Assembly: GCA_041675005.1 (NCBI GenBank)
Contig: JBAYUQ010000011.1
Coordinates: 1 to 64,000, forward strand
Length of the DNA stretch: 64,000 bases
Direction: 5' to 3'
Source of the DNA: PGYR01 sp041675005
GTDB taxonomy: Bacteria > Bacteroidota > Ignavibacteria > Kapaibacteriales > UBA2268
The notes under the pieces are model-generated. The model did no database searches, was not told the origin of the DNA, and was given only the letters and a program-made list of their open reading frames with translations. Within the stretch, counting starts at the first letter, position 1. Each line of letters opens with the position of its first letter. A program made the translations under genes and the position numbers. Of this stretch, positions 54,061 through 63,703 are shown piece by piece.

Positions 54061-56100
54061 TTAGCGTTTTAATGGTGTTGTGATCTCTACTATAACTGTT
54101 CTGTTATAAAACCTGCCTTCCGGAAGGTCATTATCGTATATCAGTGTTTCTCCTACCCCTTTACTGAATATTTTTTCAGGAACTACTCTTTCTTTGATAG
54201 CTTTCTCAACTGATTTTGCCCTGTCAATTGAAAGCTGATTGTTGTACTCATCAGTCCCCAATTTATCAGTAAATCCAGTAATACTAACAGATGAATTCGT
54301 GTTTATTCTGCTTAAAATAGTTTTGAATATATTCTCATTCTCTTCATTTATCAAAGGCATATCATAGTCAAAGAAAATTAGATTGTATCTTTCTACGATA
54401 GAATCCTTTACTATTTCACCATCATAATATTTTGATTTTTTCTCATAAAAGATAGGTACTGCTGTACTTGCTTCGTCAGTATTGCCTTCATTGTCAGCCA
54501 CTTTTAATTTTACAGAAATATGATTTCCCTGTACATCTTTTCTAGCCAGTTCAATTATATTATTTCTGTCTAAATCCCACTGCATTGAACTTGAAGGTGA
54601 CCCATTGCCGCTTTTCTTCCATAATTGAGAGTTGTCTATATAATTGGCTTCTATATCCCAACTTTTTAGATTTTCATCATACTTGACATTAGGTTGCAGT
54701 ACAATTGACTTAGGGCTTACTTCACTATTATGCGTAATAAGTCTTACCGGCTCCAATATCTCAGAACTGTTTGAACTTAATTCAACTCTTCTATTCTCTT
54801 CTCTTCCTTCTGCAATTTTCCTGTTTGAAATTTCCTCAGGTAATTCACGTGATAGTGTTATAATCCTATCCGCTGAAATTCCCCAGATGTTTACCAAATA
54901 ATCTTTTACACTTTGTACTCTTGAGGAAGCAAGTTTATTCTGATTACCACCGTCATCTAACGGTTCTAAACACCCTGTTAAAGTAAGATTTGAATTAGTG
55001 TTTTTCTGCATTCTACTACCCACAATATTCAGTATGTTATGATATACTGCTATTACAGAATCTTGCAGAGTTGATTCATCAAAGTTATTAATCTCAGAGC
55101 TATTAAGTGTTATATATCTGTTTTGTAGTTCCAAATCTCCAGCATCAAAGAATATATAAGGTAGGATAGGAACATAATTGTTATTATTTTCTTCTGTCAC
55201 TGTTACTTGTGCAAACTCCAGCATTGTACTGTTTTCCAAAAGACCTTTGGCTTTAATTGATGCGATTGGACTAGGAGTGAACTTAGGTTTTATTTCCTGT
55301 TCAGGTTCTGGTGCAGGTTCATTTATTATTACTTTTTCAGGACTACCTAGTTCATATTTAAGAGCCAGTCCTGCGTGTAATGTGCTTACCGACCAATCAT
55401 TATTACTAAGAACATTTGTAAAAGGGAAAATGTAACCTGCTTCAGGGCTTAAATATAGATTTTCAGCTATTGAAAAATCTGCACCTACCAACGCATGAAC
55501 ATTTATTCTTAGATTTGTCTCTGTGTTCGGATTATCATCAAAATTTGCTGAAGCAATCTGCCTGGTGCTTTCACCGTTTCTGAATGTTATTCCGAATGGC
55601 TGTTGTATCTCTTCAACTTGAGTATATGATGCATGTGTAGGTATAGCCACACCAGGACCAATAGCCAGATAAACTTTATCAGATACATAGTAAGCTCCCA
55701 ATGCTTCAATCTGTACATAATCTAAAGAAACATCTAGCTGATGCTCCGTTGAAAGGTAAACTAAGGTACCGTCATCCAGAGAAACTCTGGGCTGATCTTT
55801 TGGGATACTCTTAAAATCACCATCAGCTTTATGAAAAAAAGCCCTTCCAAAAAATGAAAGGTTTGTGCCGAATGGTACTTCAATGCTGTTGCCGGCCATC
55901 CAACCTATTCCACTTCCATCCTCGAAAGTGCCACAAATAAGCATACCGTCATAGCTACTGAACTGACCCGAGTGCATATTCAAAGCTCCTGCACCAAACA
56001 TTCCTATTCGTATATTTCTTTCTAATATTTTCTCTTGGGATAACAAAGAGTTACCCGCTATTAATACAATAGCCGTTATAATTAGTATAGTCTTTTTCAA
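54061..56100 (-). CDS. Outer-membrane protein with two OmpA-like domains
   Basis: A 679-residue protein with signal peptide (ILIITAIVLIAGNSLLSQ). Residues about 25-260 look like an outer-membrane barrel (NIRIGMFGAGALNMHSGQF; LSPEAGYIFPF; HAGLALKYELG). Two OmpA/MotB-type domains follow. The first, about 350-455, includes LTGCLEPLDDGGNQNKLASS and NRRVELSS. The second, about 575-679, includes SVSITGFTDKLGTDEYNNQLS, IDRAKSVEKAIKERV and NRTVIVEI. Both keep the peptidoglycan-binding pattern reasonably well. Probable role: fixing a surface structure to the wall. Middle gene of the kelch-OmpA-anchor operon. Confidence 0.82.
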   Translation of the reverse strand: MKKTILIITAIVLIAGNSLLSQEKILERNIRIGMFGAGALNMHSGQFSSYDGMLICGTFEDGSGIGWMAGNSIEVPFGTNLSFFGRAFFHKADGDFKSIPKDQPRVSLDDGTLVYLSTEHQLDVSLDYVQIEALGAYYVSDKVYLAIGPGVAIPTHASYTQVEEIQQPFGITFRNGESTRQIASANFDDNPNTETNLRINVHALVGADFSIAENLYLSPEAGYIFPFTNVLSNNDWSVSTLHAGLALKYELGSPEKVIINEPAPEPEQEIKPKFTPSPIASIKAKGLLENSTMLEFAQVTVTEENNNNYVPILPYIFFDAGDLELQNRYITLNSSEINNFDESTLQDSVIAVYHNILNIVGSRMQKNTNSNLTLTGCLEPLDDGGNQNKLASSRVQSVKDYLVNIWGISADRIITLSRELPEEISNRKIAEGREENRRVELSSNSSEILEPVRLITHNSEVSPKSIVLQPNVKYDENLKSWDIEANYIDNSQLWKKSGNGSPSSSMQWDLDRNNIIELARKDVQGNHISVKLKVADNEGNTDEASTAVPIFYEKKSKYYDGEIVKDSIVERYNLIFFDYDMPLINEENENIFKTILSRINTNSSVSITGFTDKLGTDEYNNQLSIDRAKSVEKAIKERVVPEKIFSKGVGETLIYDNDLPEGRFYNRTVIVEITTPLKR

Positions 56101-56111
56101 TTCACATCTGC

Positions 56112-59100
56112 TTATTTTGTGAGAATTATTACTTTATTATATAATACCTGATAACCATCTTTTAATCTAATCACATAAGTGCCATTAGATAGATCTACGG
56201 TGTTTATTTTAAACTCGGCTGCAGTTTTACTGCTTACATTCAAATTATTTTGATATACTCTTTTTCCAATTTGGTCATATATTTCAATTTCAAATTCTTT
56301 ATCCTCTTTGTCATAAAGTAGAATATTCATTTCATTCCCTACTGGAAGAGGATATACGTTAAATATAGTAGCATTTTCTGTAAGAATTTGACTGTCTCGC
56401 CCTCCGCAAAGACCTTCCACGTAAAACTCAGCATTATTTCCTGTTAGGCATACATTCTGTAAAGTTTTATCTTCAATTCTGATAGTGGTAAAGTGTGAGT
56501 TGCCTCTAAGTACTTCATACTCAACACCAAATGCTGCACCATCTGCAATTAAACCATTTTGCCATGTAACTGTCATTTCAGCACTATTTACATTTCTCAA
56601 TGTAATCTCTGTATTTGCTTGATCCAGCGCTACTCCTCCGTTTAATTCTACAATTCTTAGAGGATATAGCATAGTTGAATTATAGCTAGTAGTCACTTCA
56701 ATTTTTGTTAAAGGATTCCCCGCATCAATTCCACTGATATCATAAGGTACAATAAAACTTTCGCCAGGGTCATAATAATGTGCGATAACATTTGGCTCTA
56801 TAACTATATTAGGTAATATTTCAGCTTTTACTGGGATATCGGTACTGCCAAATGACCCTCCTATTTCGACTGTTTCGTTTATAATACCTGAGTTATTCCC
56901 TTTAATTGAAACAGTCAGAGTCATTGACTCCCTCGGGTTTAGTATAGTATCGATTGAACTTGGTATTATTATTGGGGATAAAGGGTCATCCTTTTTAATC
57001 CGATCTATCGTTATTGTTTCAATACTGCTTGGATTTTCTATAAGTATGACCTTCGTTATAGAGTCACCGGAGCAGATGGTTCCGAAATCTAATTCAGAAA
57101 CTGAGAATCTTATATTTTTTGATCTTACTACATAACATAAAGGTATTATTACTGTAGAATCCTGATTTCCGTCGTGCTCAAATTGAACATCTATTTTGAA
57201 AGTACCTTCGGCAACAGGGGTAAAGTCAACAAATATCTCTTTATCTCCACCTTTAGCTATATTAAAAGAAAAGTTATTTGTCATACTGTAAAGATTAACA
57301 TTACCACCAATGAACTGATATCCAGTAACAGTAATATCTCTGTCTCCGGGGTTTTCGAGTATTATCGAAGTTTGATATGTACTTCCTTCTTCATAGACCA
57401 ATGTGTCGCACCCGTTCGGACCATATCCGCTTAAATATTTCAATACACCTGTACCAGAAAGCCCGCTAGGATAGGATCTATCAGCAATATTTACAATTGC
57501 ACTGCTAAGTAATCTACCTCTTTCAGAAGGATTAAATCTTATACAGATTTCTAGAGTGCTGTCCGGCGGTATATTTACCCTTCCATTTGGACTGACTACT
57601 GTGTAGTTACCACGAGGTGAAATTGAAATTGAGTCAATATAAGTAGTATCGGTTCCATTATTTCTAATTGCTTCAAAACAGATTGTAGTATCAGAACCAA
57701 CAAATATTTCTCCGAATTCTTGTGAATTAGTAACTATTTCAATTGAAGATTTAATACCCGTTCCTGCAAGTTTGACTGTATCTGTCATGTAGCCAATATT
57801 AAATAAGATTAAACCATTGCGATTACCTTCTGCAGAGGGTCTAAACCATGAATTTATCCTACGAGATTGTCCAGGTTGCAATACAAAATCTGCAGTATCG
57901 CCGGTAAAGAAAAATTCTCCCGGGTTGCTCATTCTAAAACCATTTACTTTTACAGGCAACAGCCAACTATTTGTGATTGTTATTGGAATGCTGTCAGATA
58001 TTCGACCGACTTCTTCGGGGCTGAATGTAGCGTCATTTGCTGACAAAGGCTGATAAACTTCAACTCCGTTCATAGCACCATCAGAATTATTCTTTCCTCC
58101 GAATACCAGAGCTAAATTATTACCATCTATTGCTACTTCACGATTAGAACCTGATTCAACAAGGTCTCCGAGTTGTGACCAAATACCTGTGGGGGAAGAA
58201 GTAGTCGGTAGAGTATAATACTCTGTTTCCTTTATAGCACCAGATGAATTATTCCCACCAACAGTCAAATATGAACGAGACGAATCAGTAATTCCACCTA
58301 TAAAAGTGACGTCCGTTTCAGCCCTTGGTCGAAACATACTAGCTGTGTATTTCCAACCGGATTTTACATCATACCACTCACAAGTGTTATGGGCATCACC
58401 GTTTTCGTTATAGCCACCTATAACTCTTGCAATACCACCTATATCAACAAAACTGGCTCCCAAATATCTGTATTCTCGTGGAGCAAAGGCATGGGAACTC
58501 CAATCATTATTTTCAAAAAGTTCTGTAGTAGTAGTGCCTTGCTCTCCCCCTGCTGTGATTACCAGATCATCACCATTTGCATCTAGGATAGTACCTAGAA
58601 AATGACCAGCCCTCTCTTTTCCCATATTAGGTAATGAAAATAAACGGTTAGTCGAAATTTCAACGTATTCAGAAGATGAAACTTTAGAACCACTTCTAAG
58701 CTGACCTCCAGATTGCACAATTCCACCATTAATAATTATCCTATTAGATTTGTCCCAGGTAGCTCTGCAATCGCCTCTTCCGATATCCATATCATCCAAA
58801 CTAATCCAGTTAATATTGACCTGTCCATTTTGATAGTTTACCTTTTCTACTGATCTTACTGAGCTGTAGTTTCCCGAGCTTCCTGAGTATCCGCCAATCA
58901 CAAAAATACTTGCACCGTTATTTTCAGGTATTACTACAAGTGAATGATATGCTCTGGATGATGACATTGAAGTTACTTTTCTGTATTCACCCGTTTTAAA
59001 ATTGAAAATATAAGCTGAGTTTACGGCATTCCCTAAAGAGTTAATCCCTCCACTAATCAATATGTTTCCATCAGGTAGAAGTATCGAACTGTGGCCATGG

Positions 59101-59210
59101 AGAGCTTCGGGAAATGGTGGTAATGATTGCCATTCGGGAATTGTGGATTGGCTATAATTCGTATAAAGCATAAAAAGACAAGTGATAAAATATATTATTA
59201 TTTTTTTCAT
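56112..59210 (-). CDS. Kelch-repeat surface protein with T9SS sorting domain
   Basis: A 1032-residue secreted protein with signal peptide (KKIIIYFITCLFMLYTNYSQ). Residues about 25-385 form a kelch propeller (HGHSSILLPDGNILISGGIN; AYHSLVVIPENNGASIFVIGG; GHFLGTILDANGDDLVITAGG). Residues about 395-800 carry ASH/choice-of-anchor-D units (FGEIFVGSDTTICFEAIRN; LDFGTICSGDSITKVILIEN). The end is a T9SS type A domain (FNVYPLPVGNEMNILLY ... NGTYVIRLKDGYQVLYNKVIIL). First gene of the leftward operon. An AT-rich 12-bp minisatellite lies 71 bp upstream. Confidence 0.85.
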   Translation of the reverse strand: MKKIIIYFITCLFMLYTNYSQSTIPEWQSLPPFPEALHGHSSILLPDGNILISGGINSLGNAVNSAYIFNFKTGEYRKVTSMSSSRAYHSLVVIPENNGASIFVIGGYSGSSGNYSSVRSVEKVNYQNGQVNINWISLDDMDIGRGDCRATWDKSNRIIINGGIVQSGGQLRSGSKVSSSEYVEISTNRLFSLPNMGKERAGHFLGTILDANGDDLVITAGGEQGTTTTELFENNDWSSHAFAPREYRYLGASFVDIGGIARVIGGYNENGDAHNTCEWYDVKSGWKYTASMFRPRAETDVTFIGGITDSSRSYLTVGGNNSSGAIKETEYYTLPTTSSPTGIWSQLGDLVESGSNREVAIDGNNLALVFGGKNNSDGAMNGVEVYQPLSANDATFSPEEVGRISDSIPITITNSWLLPVKVNGFRMSNPGEFFFTGDTADFVLQPGQSRRINSWFRPSAEGNRNGLILFNIGYMTDTVKLAGTGIKSSIEIVTNSQEFGEIFVGSDTTICFEAIRNNGTDTTYIDSISISPRGNYTVVSPNGRVNIPPDSTLEICIRFNPSERGRLLSSAIVNIADRSYPSGLSGTGVLKYLSGYGPNGCDTLVYEEGSTYQTSIILENPGDRDITVTGYQFIGGNVNLYSMTNNFSFNIAKGGDKEIFVDFTPVAEGTFKIDVQFEHDGNQDSTVIIPLCYVVRSKNIRFSVSELDFGTICSGDSITKVILIENPSSIETITIDRIKKDDPLSPIIIPSSIDTILNPRESMTLTVSIKGNNSGIINETVEIGGSFGSTDIPVKAEILPNIVIEPNVIAHYYDPGESFIVPYDISGIDAGNPLTKIEVTTSYNSTMLYPLRIVELNGGVALDQANTEITLRNVNSAEMTVTWQNGLIADGAAFGVEYEVLRGNSHFTTIRIEDKTLQNVCLTGNNAEFYVEGLCGGRDSQILTENATIFNVYPLPVGNEMNILLYDKEDKEFEIEIYDQIGKRVYQNNLNVSSKTAAEFKINTVDLSNGTYVIRLKDGYQVLYNKVIILTK

Positions 59211-59280
59211 ATTATGAATCTTAAACGAATTTTAAATAATTAATTTATCTAAAATAACATATATTTCCATATTATGAAAT

Positions 59281-59340
59281 AATATTTGAAATAATATTTG
59301 ATATAATATTTGATATAATATTTGATATAATATTTGATAT
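59281..59340. repeat. 12-bp minisatellite
   Basis: Five consecutive units of AATATTTGATAT (the first is AATATTTGAAAT), followed by a degenerate unit. It lies 71 bp upstream of the kelch gene (minus strand). Copy number could vary by slippage. The rest of 59341-59555 shows no gene. Confidence 0.9.
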
Positions 59341-59555
59341 AATATTATAATTACTTTGTATTGAATATTAAATGCTAAATGTTTGAAGTTATTACCTCGT
59401 ACAGGAATTAACAGCTAACGGGGTTTGATAAAAAGGTTGTACTTATTGCAGAGCTGAATTAATTGCACGAAAAGTTGGACAATTAGTTGATCGGATTACT
59501 TAACTGCCTTACTGTATAGTCATGATGGTGTGTAGCACTTTGGTGAGCCTTTCTA

Positions 59556-59585
59556 TCTAGTTTCTTCAATTGTATTCACTTCTTT
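59556..59585. repeat. 30-bp direct repeat, right copy
   Basis: 29/30 identical to 43591-43620. The flanking bases before it (GCCTTTCTA versus GCCTTCAA) are also alike. Together the copies frame about 16 kb. Confidence 0.75.
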
Positions 59586-59681
59586 GTCTTAATTTACACA
59601 TTATATCATATAATTAATGACTTTCATTTAGTAATGTTATATTTCTTCATTATATTACAAAAAATTAAAATTTAACAATAA

Positions 59682-59689
59682 TACCTTTG
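59682..59689 (+). promoter_or_regulatory. -7 box of the 59699 gene
   Basis: TACCTTTG fits TAnnTTTG and is followed by C. The start codon is only 10 bases downstream, implying a very short or absent leader. A similar stretch (TTTAACAATA then TTTG) precedes the decayed RidA gene at 61613. Confidence 0.4.
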
Positions 59690-59698
59690 CACTGAACT

Positions 59699-61534
59699 AT
59701 GAGACCTATTCACATAATATTAGCACTAATAATACTTACAAGTCAGGGACTGATTTCTGATGAATTGATAATAACAAACCCCAAAGGTGGTGAAGTATTA
59801 AGCCCGTGGAAGCCAATAATAATACAATGGGAGGGCTTAGAGATTCAAGAAGGTTATAAAGTAGAGTTTAGTTCCGATATGGGAGAAAATTGGGTAGTTC
59901 TTCAAAGTAATGTAACGGGCTATGAGTACAAATGGTTAGTTCCCAATATGGAACTGAAAAATTGCTTGATAAGAGTTAGCCAGAAATCTTATGACTATAT
60001 AGATATAGAATGGATGAAGTCTTTCGGAGGCAGTTCATCGGAAAGTCTAACAAGAGTTTTACAAACCAAAGATGGTAATTATTTACTAGCTGGTCAAACT
60101 AAATCAATTGATGGTGATATACTATCTAATAATGGTGAGTATGATATTTGGGTGCTAAAAATTTCTAATACAGGTGAAATATTATGGTCAAAAACTTATG
60201 GTGGAAGTAAAACAGAAGGTTTAACCGATATAAAAGAGAATAAAGATGGTATATTCCATATCACAGGTTATAGTTTATCGATTGACGGTGATGCAGTCGG
60301 AAATAATATTGAAACTATGGATGCATGGATTCTAAAATTAGATAGTGATGGTGAGATTATATATTCAAAGTTTTATGGTGCTAGTAGTGCAGATTACCCA
60401 TACTCAATTGTAAGCACTAATGACGGTGGTTCGGCTTTTGCGGGTATGACCTATAGTTCTGATATACAAGGTAGTAATAGCATAGTAGGTTTGTGGGTAA
60501 CGCAACTTGATAGTGAAGGCGATGAGTTATGGTCTCGTAAATATGGTGGGACATTAATAGAAGCAGCTTATTCAATGAAGTCCACTTTGGATAATGGATT
60601 TATAATTACAGGTGTTTCGTTATCAAATGATGGATTAATGAAAGGTAATTATGGGGCTTATGATATTCTAACTTTAAAATTAAATTCGGAGGGTAAAGTT
60701 GAATGGGTAAGTAACAATGGGAGTTGGCAAGACGATATTGGGTATGATGTAAATGAGACAAATGACCAAGGGTTTATAGTAACAGGCTACGCTAGCGCAA
60801 ATGGCATAGATGTTACTAAAGGACGAGGATGGAAAGAAGGTTTGACTATAAAGTTTGATAAAGATGGTAACAAGGAATGGTCTAATACTTACTCAACTGT
60901 AAATGCTGATTATCTTTATGGTGTAAATCAGTTAGAAAATGGAAGCTACTTAACTAGTGGGTACACCTATTCTGTTTCTAAACAAGACACCAATATTAAA
61001 TATTACAAAAGTTTTATTAATAAGATTGATGAAAATGGTGAACACGAATGGGTTAAATCTATTGATGATAAATTACAAACTACTATAAATTCGCAGTTTA
61101 TTACTACAGACGGAGAGTATATTTTTGGTGGTAATCTGATAAATTATAGTTCAGATAGTACATTATTAGATGATAATAGCATCATTTTGATTAAAGCAAA
61201 GCCAAGTTTTAAGACTGCTTCTACAGCTATTACAAAATCTCCATTCTCAGTTTCAGCTCCTACTAGTATAGAACAACAACAAAAACAATTAAATTCATTT
61301 TTTAGAGTGAAACACGATACTTATGAAAATAAGTTATATATTGAATTATTGGAAGAAGAACTGTTGAACTCCAAGTTAGAAATCTATAATAGCGAAGGTC
61401 GATTTATAGAAAGCATTTACGTTGGTGCTAAATCTTTAGCTCATGATATAAGTATCTATAGTAATGGCAGATATTATATTAGTTTGTATACCCCAACGGA
61501 ATCAGTTACTGAAATTTTCGAGGTAGTGAGGTAA
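59699..61534 (+). CDS. Secreted propeller-repeat protein, T9SS-like end
   Basis: A 611-residue protein with signal peptide (IHIILALIILTSQGLIS). Residues about 24-95 form an Ig-like domain (ITNPKGGEVLSPWKPIIIQWEG). From about 104 to 490 there are about seven units of the form SFGGSSSESLTRVLQTKDGN ... DIWVLKISNTGEILWSKTYG, a propeller typical of Bacteroidota surface proteins. The last 70 residues (YIELLEEELLNSKLEIYNSE ... GRYYISLYTPTESVTEIFEVV) look like a divergent T9SS sorting domain. A promoter box lies 10 bp upstream. Function unknown. Confidence 0.75.
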   Translation: MRPIHIILALIILTSQGLISDELIITNPKGGEVLSPWKPIIIQWEGLEIQEGYKVEFSSDMGENWVVLQSNVTGYEYKWLVPNMELKNCLIRVSQKSYDYIDIEWMKSFGGSSSESLTRVLQTKDGNYLLAGQTKSIDGDILSNNGEYDIWVLKISNTGEILWSKTYGGSKTEGLTDIKENKDGIFHITGYSLSIDGDAVGNNIETMDAWILKLDSDGEIIYSKFYGASSADYPYSIVSTNDGGSAFAGMTYSSDIQGSNSIVGLWVTQLDSEGDELWSRKYGGTLIEAAYSMKSTLDNGFIITGVSLSNDGLMKGNYGAYDILTLKLNSEGKVEWVSNNGSWQDDIGYDVNETNDQGFIVTGYASANGIDVTKGRGWKEGLTIKFDKDGNKEWSNTYSTVNADYLYGVNQLENGSYLTSGYTYSVSKQDTNIKYYKSFINKIDENGEHEWVKSIDDKLQTTINSQFITTDGEYIFGGNLINYSSDSTLLDDNSIILIKAKPSFKTASTAITKSPFSVSAPTSIEQQQKQLNSFFRVKHDTYENKLYIELLEEELLNSKLEIYNSEGRFIESIYVGAKSLAHDISIYSNGRYYISLYTPTESVTEIFEVVR

Positions 61535-61612
61535 TATTTTAACCGTGTTATTTGTACAATATAATCCATATTATTAATTAAAATTTAACAATATCACTTT
61601 TGTAGTGAAAAT

Positions 61613-61968
61613 ATGAGTAATGATATTAGATTAAATTCGGATAAAGCACCAGAACCAGTAGGACTATACCCTCACGCTAGACAAGTAGGTAATCTACTTT
61701 TCCTATCTGACGTAGGGCCAAGAGAGCGTGGCAAAAAGGAAATCCCTGGTGTGACTTTGATGCAGATGGCAATATAGAAAGCTACGATATAGAGACACAA
61801 TGTCACTCCGTTTTCAATAATGTGAAGATGATTTTAGAGGCTTGTGGTAGTGATTGGTGTAACTTAATTGATGTTACAGTGTTTCTTACTAATATGAAAG
61901 ATGACTTTCCGAAATATAATAAGATTTATGCTGAGTATTTCAAAGATAATCAGCGAGATCAAAGTTAA
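61613..61968 (+). pseudogene. Frameshifted and truncated RidA (YjgF) family gene
   Basis: RidA proteins hydrolyse reactive enamines or imines. The first frame encodes a typical N-terminus (PHARQVGNLLFLSDVGPRER ... EIPGV) and stops; a second frame continues with FDADGNIESYDIETQCHSVF, then LIDVTVFLTNMKDDFPKYNK. One base is missing near 61752. The C-terminal strand with the catalytic Arg region is replaced by unrelated sequence after YAEYFKDNQ. The junction is with the MbnP remnant on the opposite strand. The gene cannot make a normal product. Confidence 0.8.
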
Positions 61969-62354
61969 GTTCAAGCGGTGTACCTTTTTCACTTTGAAAT
62001 TATTCTTGATTATGGTTTTCATAAGGTTTTCGTCTAATCCAATGTGATAAGCGAAAGCCCCTTTCATCTGACCATCTTTATAATGGTAGCCCTCTACTGA
62101 GCAGAATATAAACCCATCTAACCACAATCCCAATAGAGATTATTTATAATTGGGTTCAGTGGGCTTGAAGCTGCAAATAGGTTAGGATTCTGGTGATTAA
62201 TAGTAGAATCTACACCGAGTAAGAACCTAAGCTCTGTATAATCATCTTCTGGTATATTTGGCAAATCAAAACTGACTCTACCATCAGCCATATTAATATA
62301 TGCAGCAGAAGAATCCAATACAATTTCCTCTCCACTACTATTGACTAAAAACAA
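61960..62354 (-). pseudogene. Frameshifted MbnP-family gene fragment
   Basis: On the minus strand one frame encodes DDYTELRFLLGVDSTINHQN and ASSPLNPIINNLYWD; a second continues LDGFIFCSVEGYHYKDG and FAYHIGLDENLMKTI. Joined, they give the MbnP family pattern (copper/methanobactin-associated and related proteins). An extra TG dinucleotide in the run TGTG near 62123 breaks the frame. The N-terminal third and signal peptide are missing. It is fused to the tail of the convergent RidA remnant at about 61960-61970. Confidence 0.72.
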
Positions 62355-62515
62355 AGTTTGTCATAAGGTAATGTAGCAAGGAAATATTTTTAATTAATCT
62401 ATTCATTTCTAACAATATAACATTCTTGTTTAATTTTTCAAATTTGTTTTTTGCCTAAATATATAATTTTTCGTATTTTGACAATTAGAATAAATATAAA
62501 CGTAAAGAGATAATT

Positions 62516-62887
62516 ATGGATTTAGGTGCATTTTCAGTGAGTTTGAGCGTTAAAGATTTGGCTGTATCAAAGGAATTCTATGAGAATTTGGGATTCACCC
62601 AGTTAGGTGGTGGTATGGATATGAATTATCTGATAATGAAGAATGGAACTACACTAATTGGGCTATTCCAAGGTATGTTCGATGGAAATATACTTACATT
62701 CAACCCTGGATGGGATACTGTTGGCGAGAATGCTGACCCTTTCGAAGATATTCGTGAGATACAAAAGAAGCTAAAATCATCAGGGGTTACTTTGATGAAT
62801 GAAGTAGATGAAAGCAGCGAGGGTCCGGCAAATTTCATCCTAACTGACCCAGATGGTAATGTGATATTGATTGATCAGCATAGGTAA
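62516..62887 (+). CDS. VOC (glyoxalase-like) family protein
   Basis: A 123-residue vicinal-oxygen-chelate fold protein: SVSLSVKDLAVSKEFYENLGF at the start, a middle strand NYLIMKNGTTLIGLFQGMF, and the C-terminal GPANFILTDPDGNVILIDQH. Such proteins bind metals or hydrophobic substrates, including antibiotics, or act as lyases or dioxygenases; the actual activity is unknown. Preceded by AAAGAGA. Intact, standing between the decayed genes and the 4-TM protein gene. Confidence 0.87.
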   Translation: MDLGAFSVSLSVKDLAVSKEFYENLGFTQLGGGMDMNYLIMKNGTTLIGLFQGMFDGNILTFNPGWDTVGENADPFEDIREIQKKLKSSGVTLMNEVDESSEGPANFILTDPDGNVILIDQHR

Positions 62888-62971
62888 ACGGATAAAAGTA
62901 GCAAAACTGGGTGTCACAAATATTAGGTTGAGATGATTAGTTTGTGTTATACTTTATTAAAGCTCAACACA

Positions 62972-63406
62972 TTATCTCAACCACCCTCTTTTGGTAACTG
63001 ATTCAGCATACCAAACAAGAAAAAAGCCGACTACTACTATCATGATAGGCATTATCAAAGCTGTTATACCTTTGACAGCCATAGTATTACTGAAAAATAT
63101 ACCGTATGTCATCTGTGGTATTATACCAACAAGAGAGATAATGAAAGCAGTTTTAGCCCATTTTTTTCTCATTAGTAAGCCGACACAACCGATTGTACCT
63201 CCAAAAACAGCAATGGCGAATACAATATAAGTCCAAAAAGGATAACTATTGTAGAGTTCCTGTTCAGCTGATGGTAACGCCTGCATCATTTGATCTTTCA
63301 TTACAGTTAGACTCAAAAAAGAGCCAATACCCATTAGATTCCACAAAAGGAAGATAACTGCTGCTATCCAATACCAAGTGGGTACTTGTATAGGTTGGTT
63401 TCTCAT
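62972..63406 (-). CDS. Four-helix membrane protein of unknown function
   Basis: A 144-residue protein with four predicted transmembrane helices: WYWIAAVIFLLWNLMGIGSF, TYIVFAIAVFGGTIGCVGLL, WAKTAFIISLVGIIPQMTYG and TALIMPIMIVVVGFFLVWYA. The pattern PxWYWIxAVxxLLWNLMG and MRKKWA is widespread in Bacteroidota and Proteobacteria hypothetical proteins. No function known. Convergent with the VOC gene. Confidence 0.75.
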   Translation of the reverse strand: MRNQPIQVPTWYWIAAVIFLLWNLMGIGSFLSLTVMKDQMMQALPSAEQELYNSYPFWTYIVFAIAVFGGTIGCVGLLMRKKWAKTAFIISLVGIIPQMTYGIFFSNTMAVKGITALIMPIMIVVVGFFLVWYAESVTKRGWLR

Positions 63407-63703
63407 AGTTCTTGCTCCAAATATTGTTAATCTGTAATTAATAATATTCCTAATATACTATAATCTATCAAATTACAATGCTTTATCATTTGTTTTTTTT
63501 AAGTTGATAGAAGTAAATGTTGGTTCTTCAGATATATCTGTATTTTATCCAAATCTTATCCGTATTTTATCTGAATCGGAAATACTAGATTTTACTCCGT
63601 TTTACATCTGCTGATTTTATTAGTATCTATTTCATATAATTTTTGCTTTATCCTTATTACCTTACTAATTTAATAAATTATTATAACTAAATCCAACATA
63701 ACC

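Noticed and set aside
59281..59340. CRISPR array
   Set aside because: The 12-bp units are contiguous, with no spacers; no cas genes are present. No CRISPR was found in the window.
43500..59700. Classical tRNA attachment site for the island
   Set aside because: The 3' end of the tRNA is not repeated near 59.6 kb; the repeated 30 bases lie outside the tRNA, so only a looser island claim is made.
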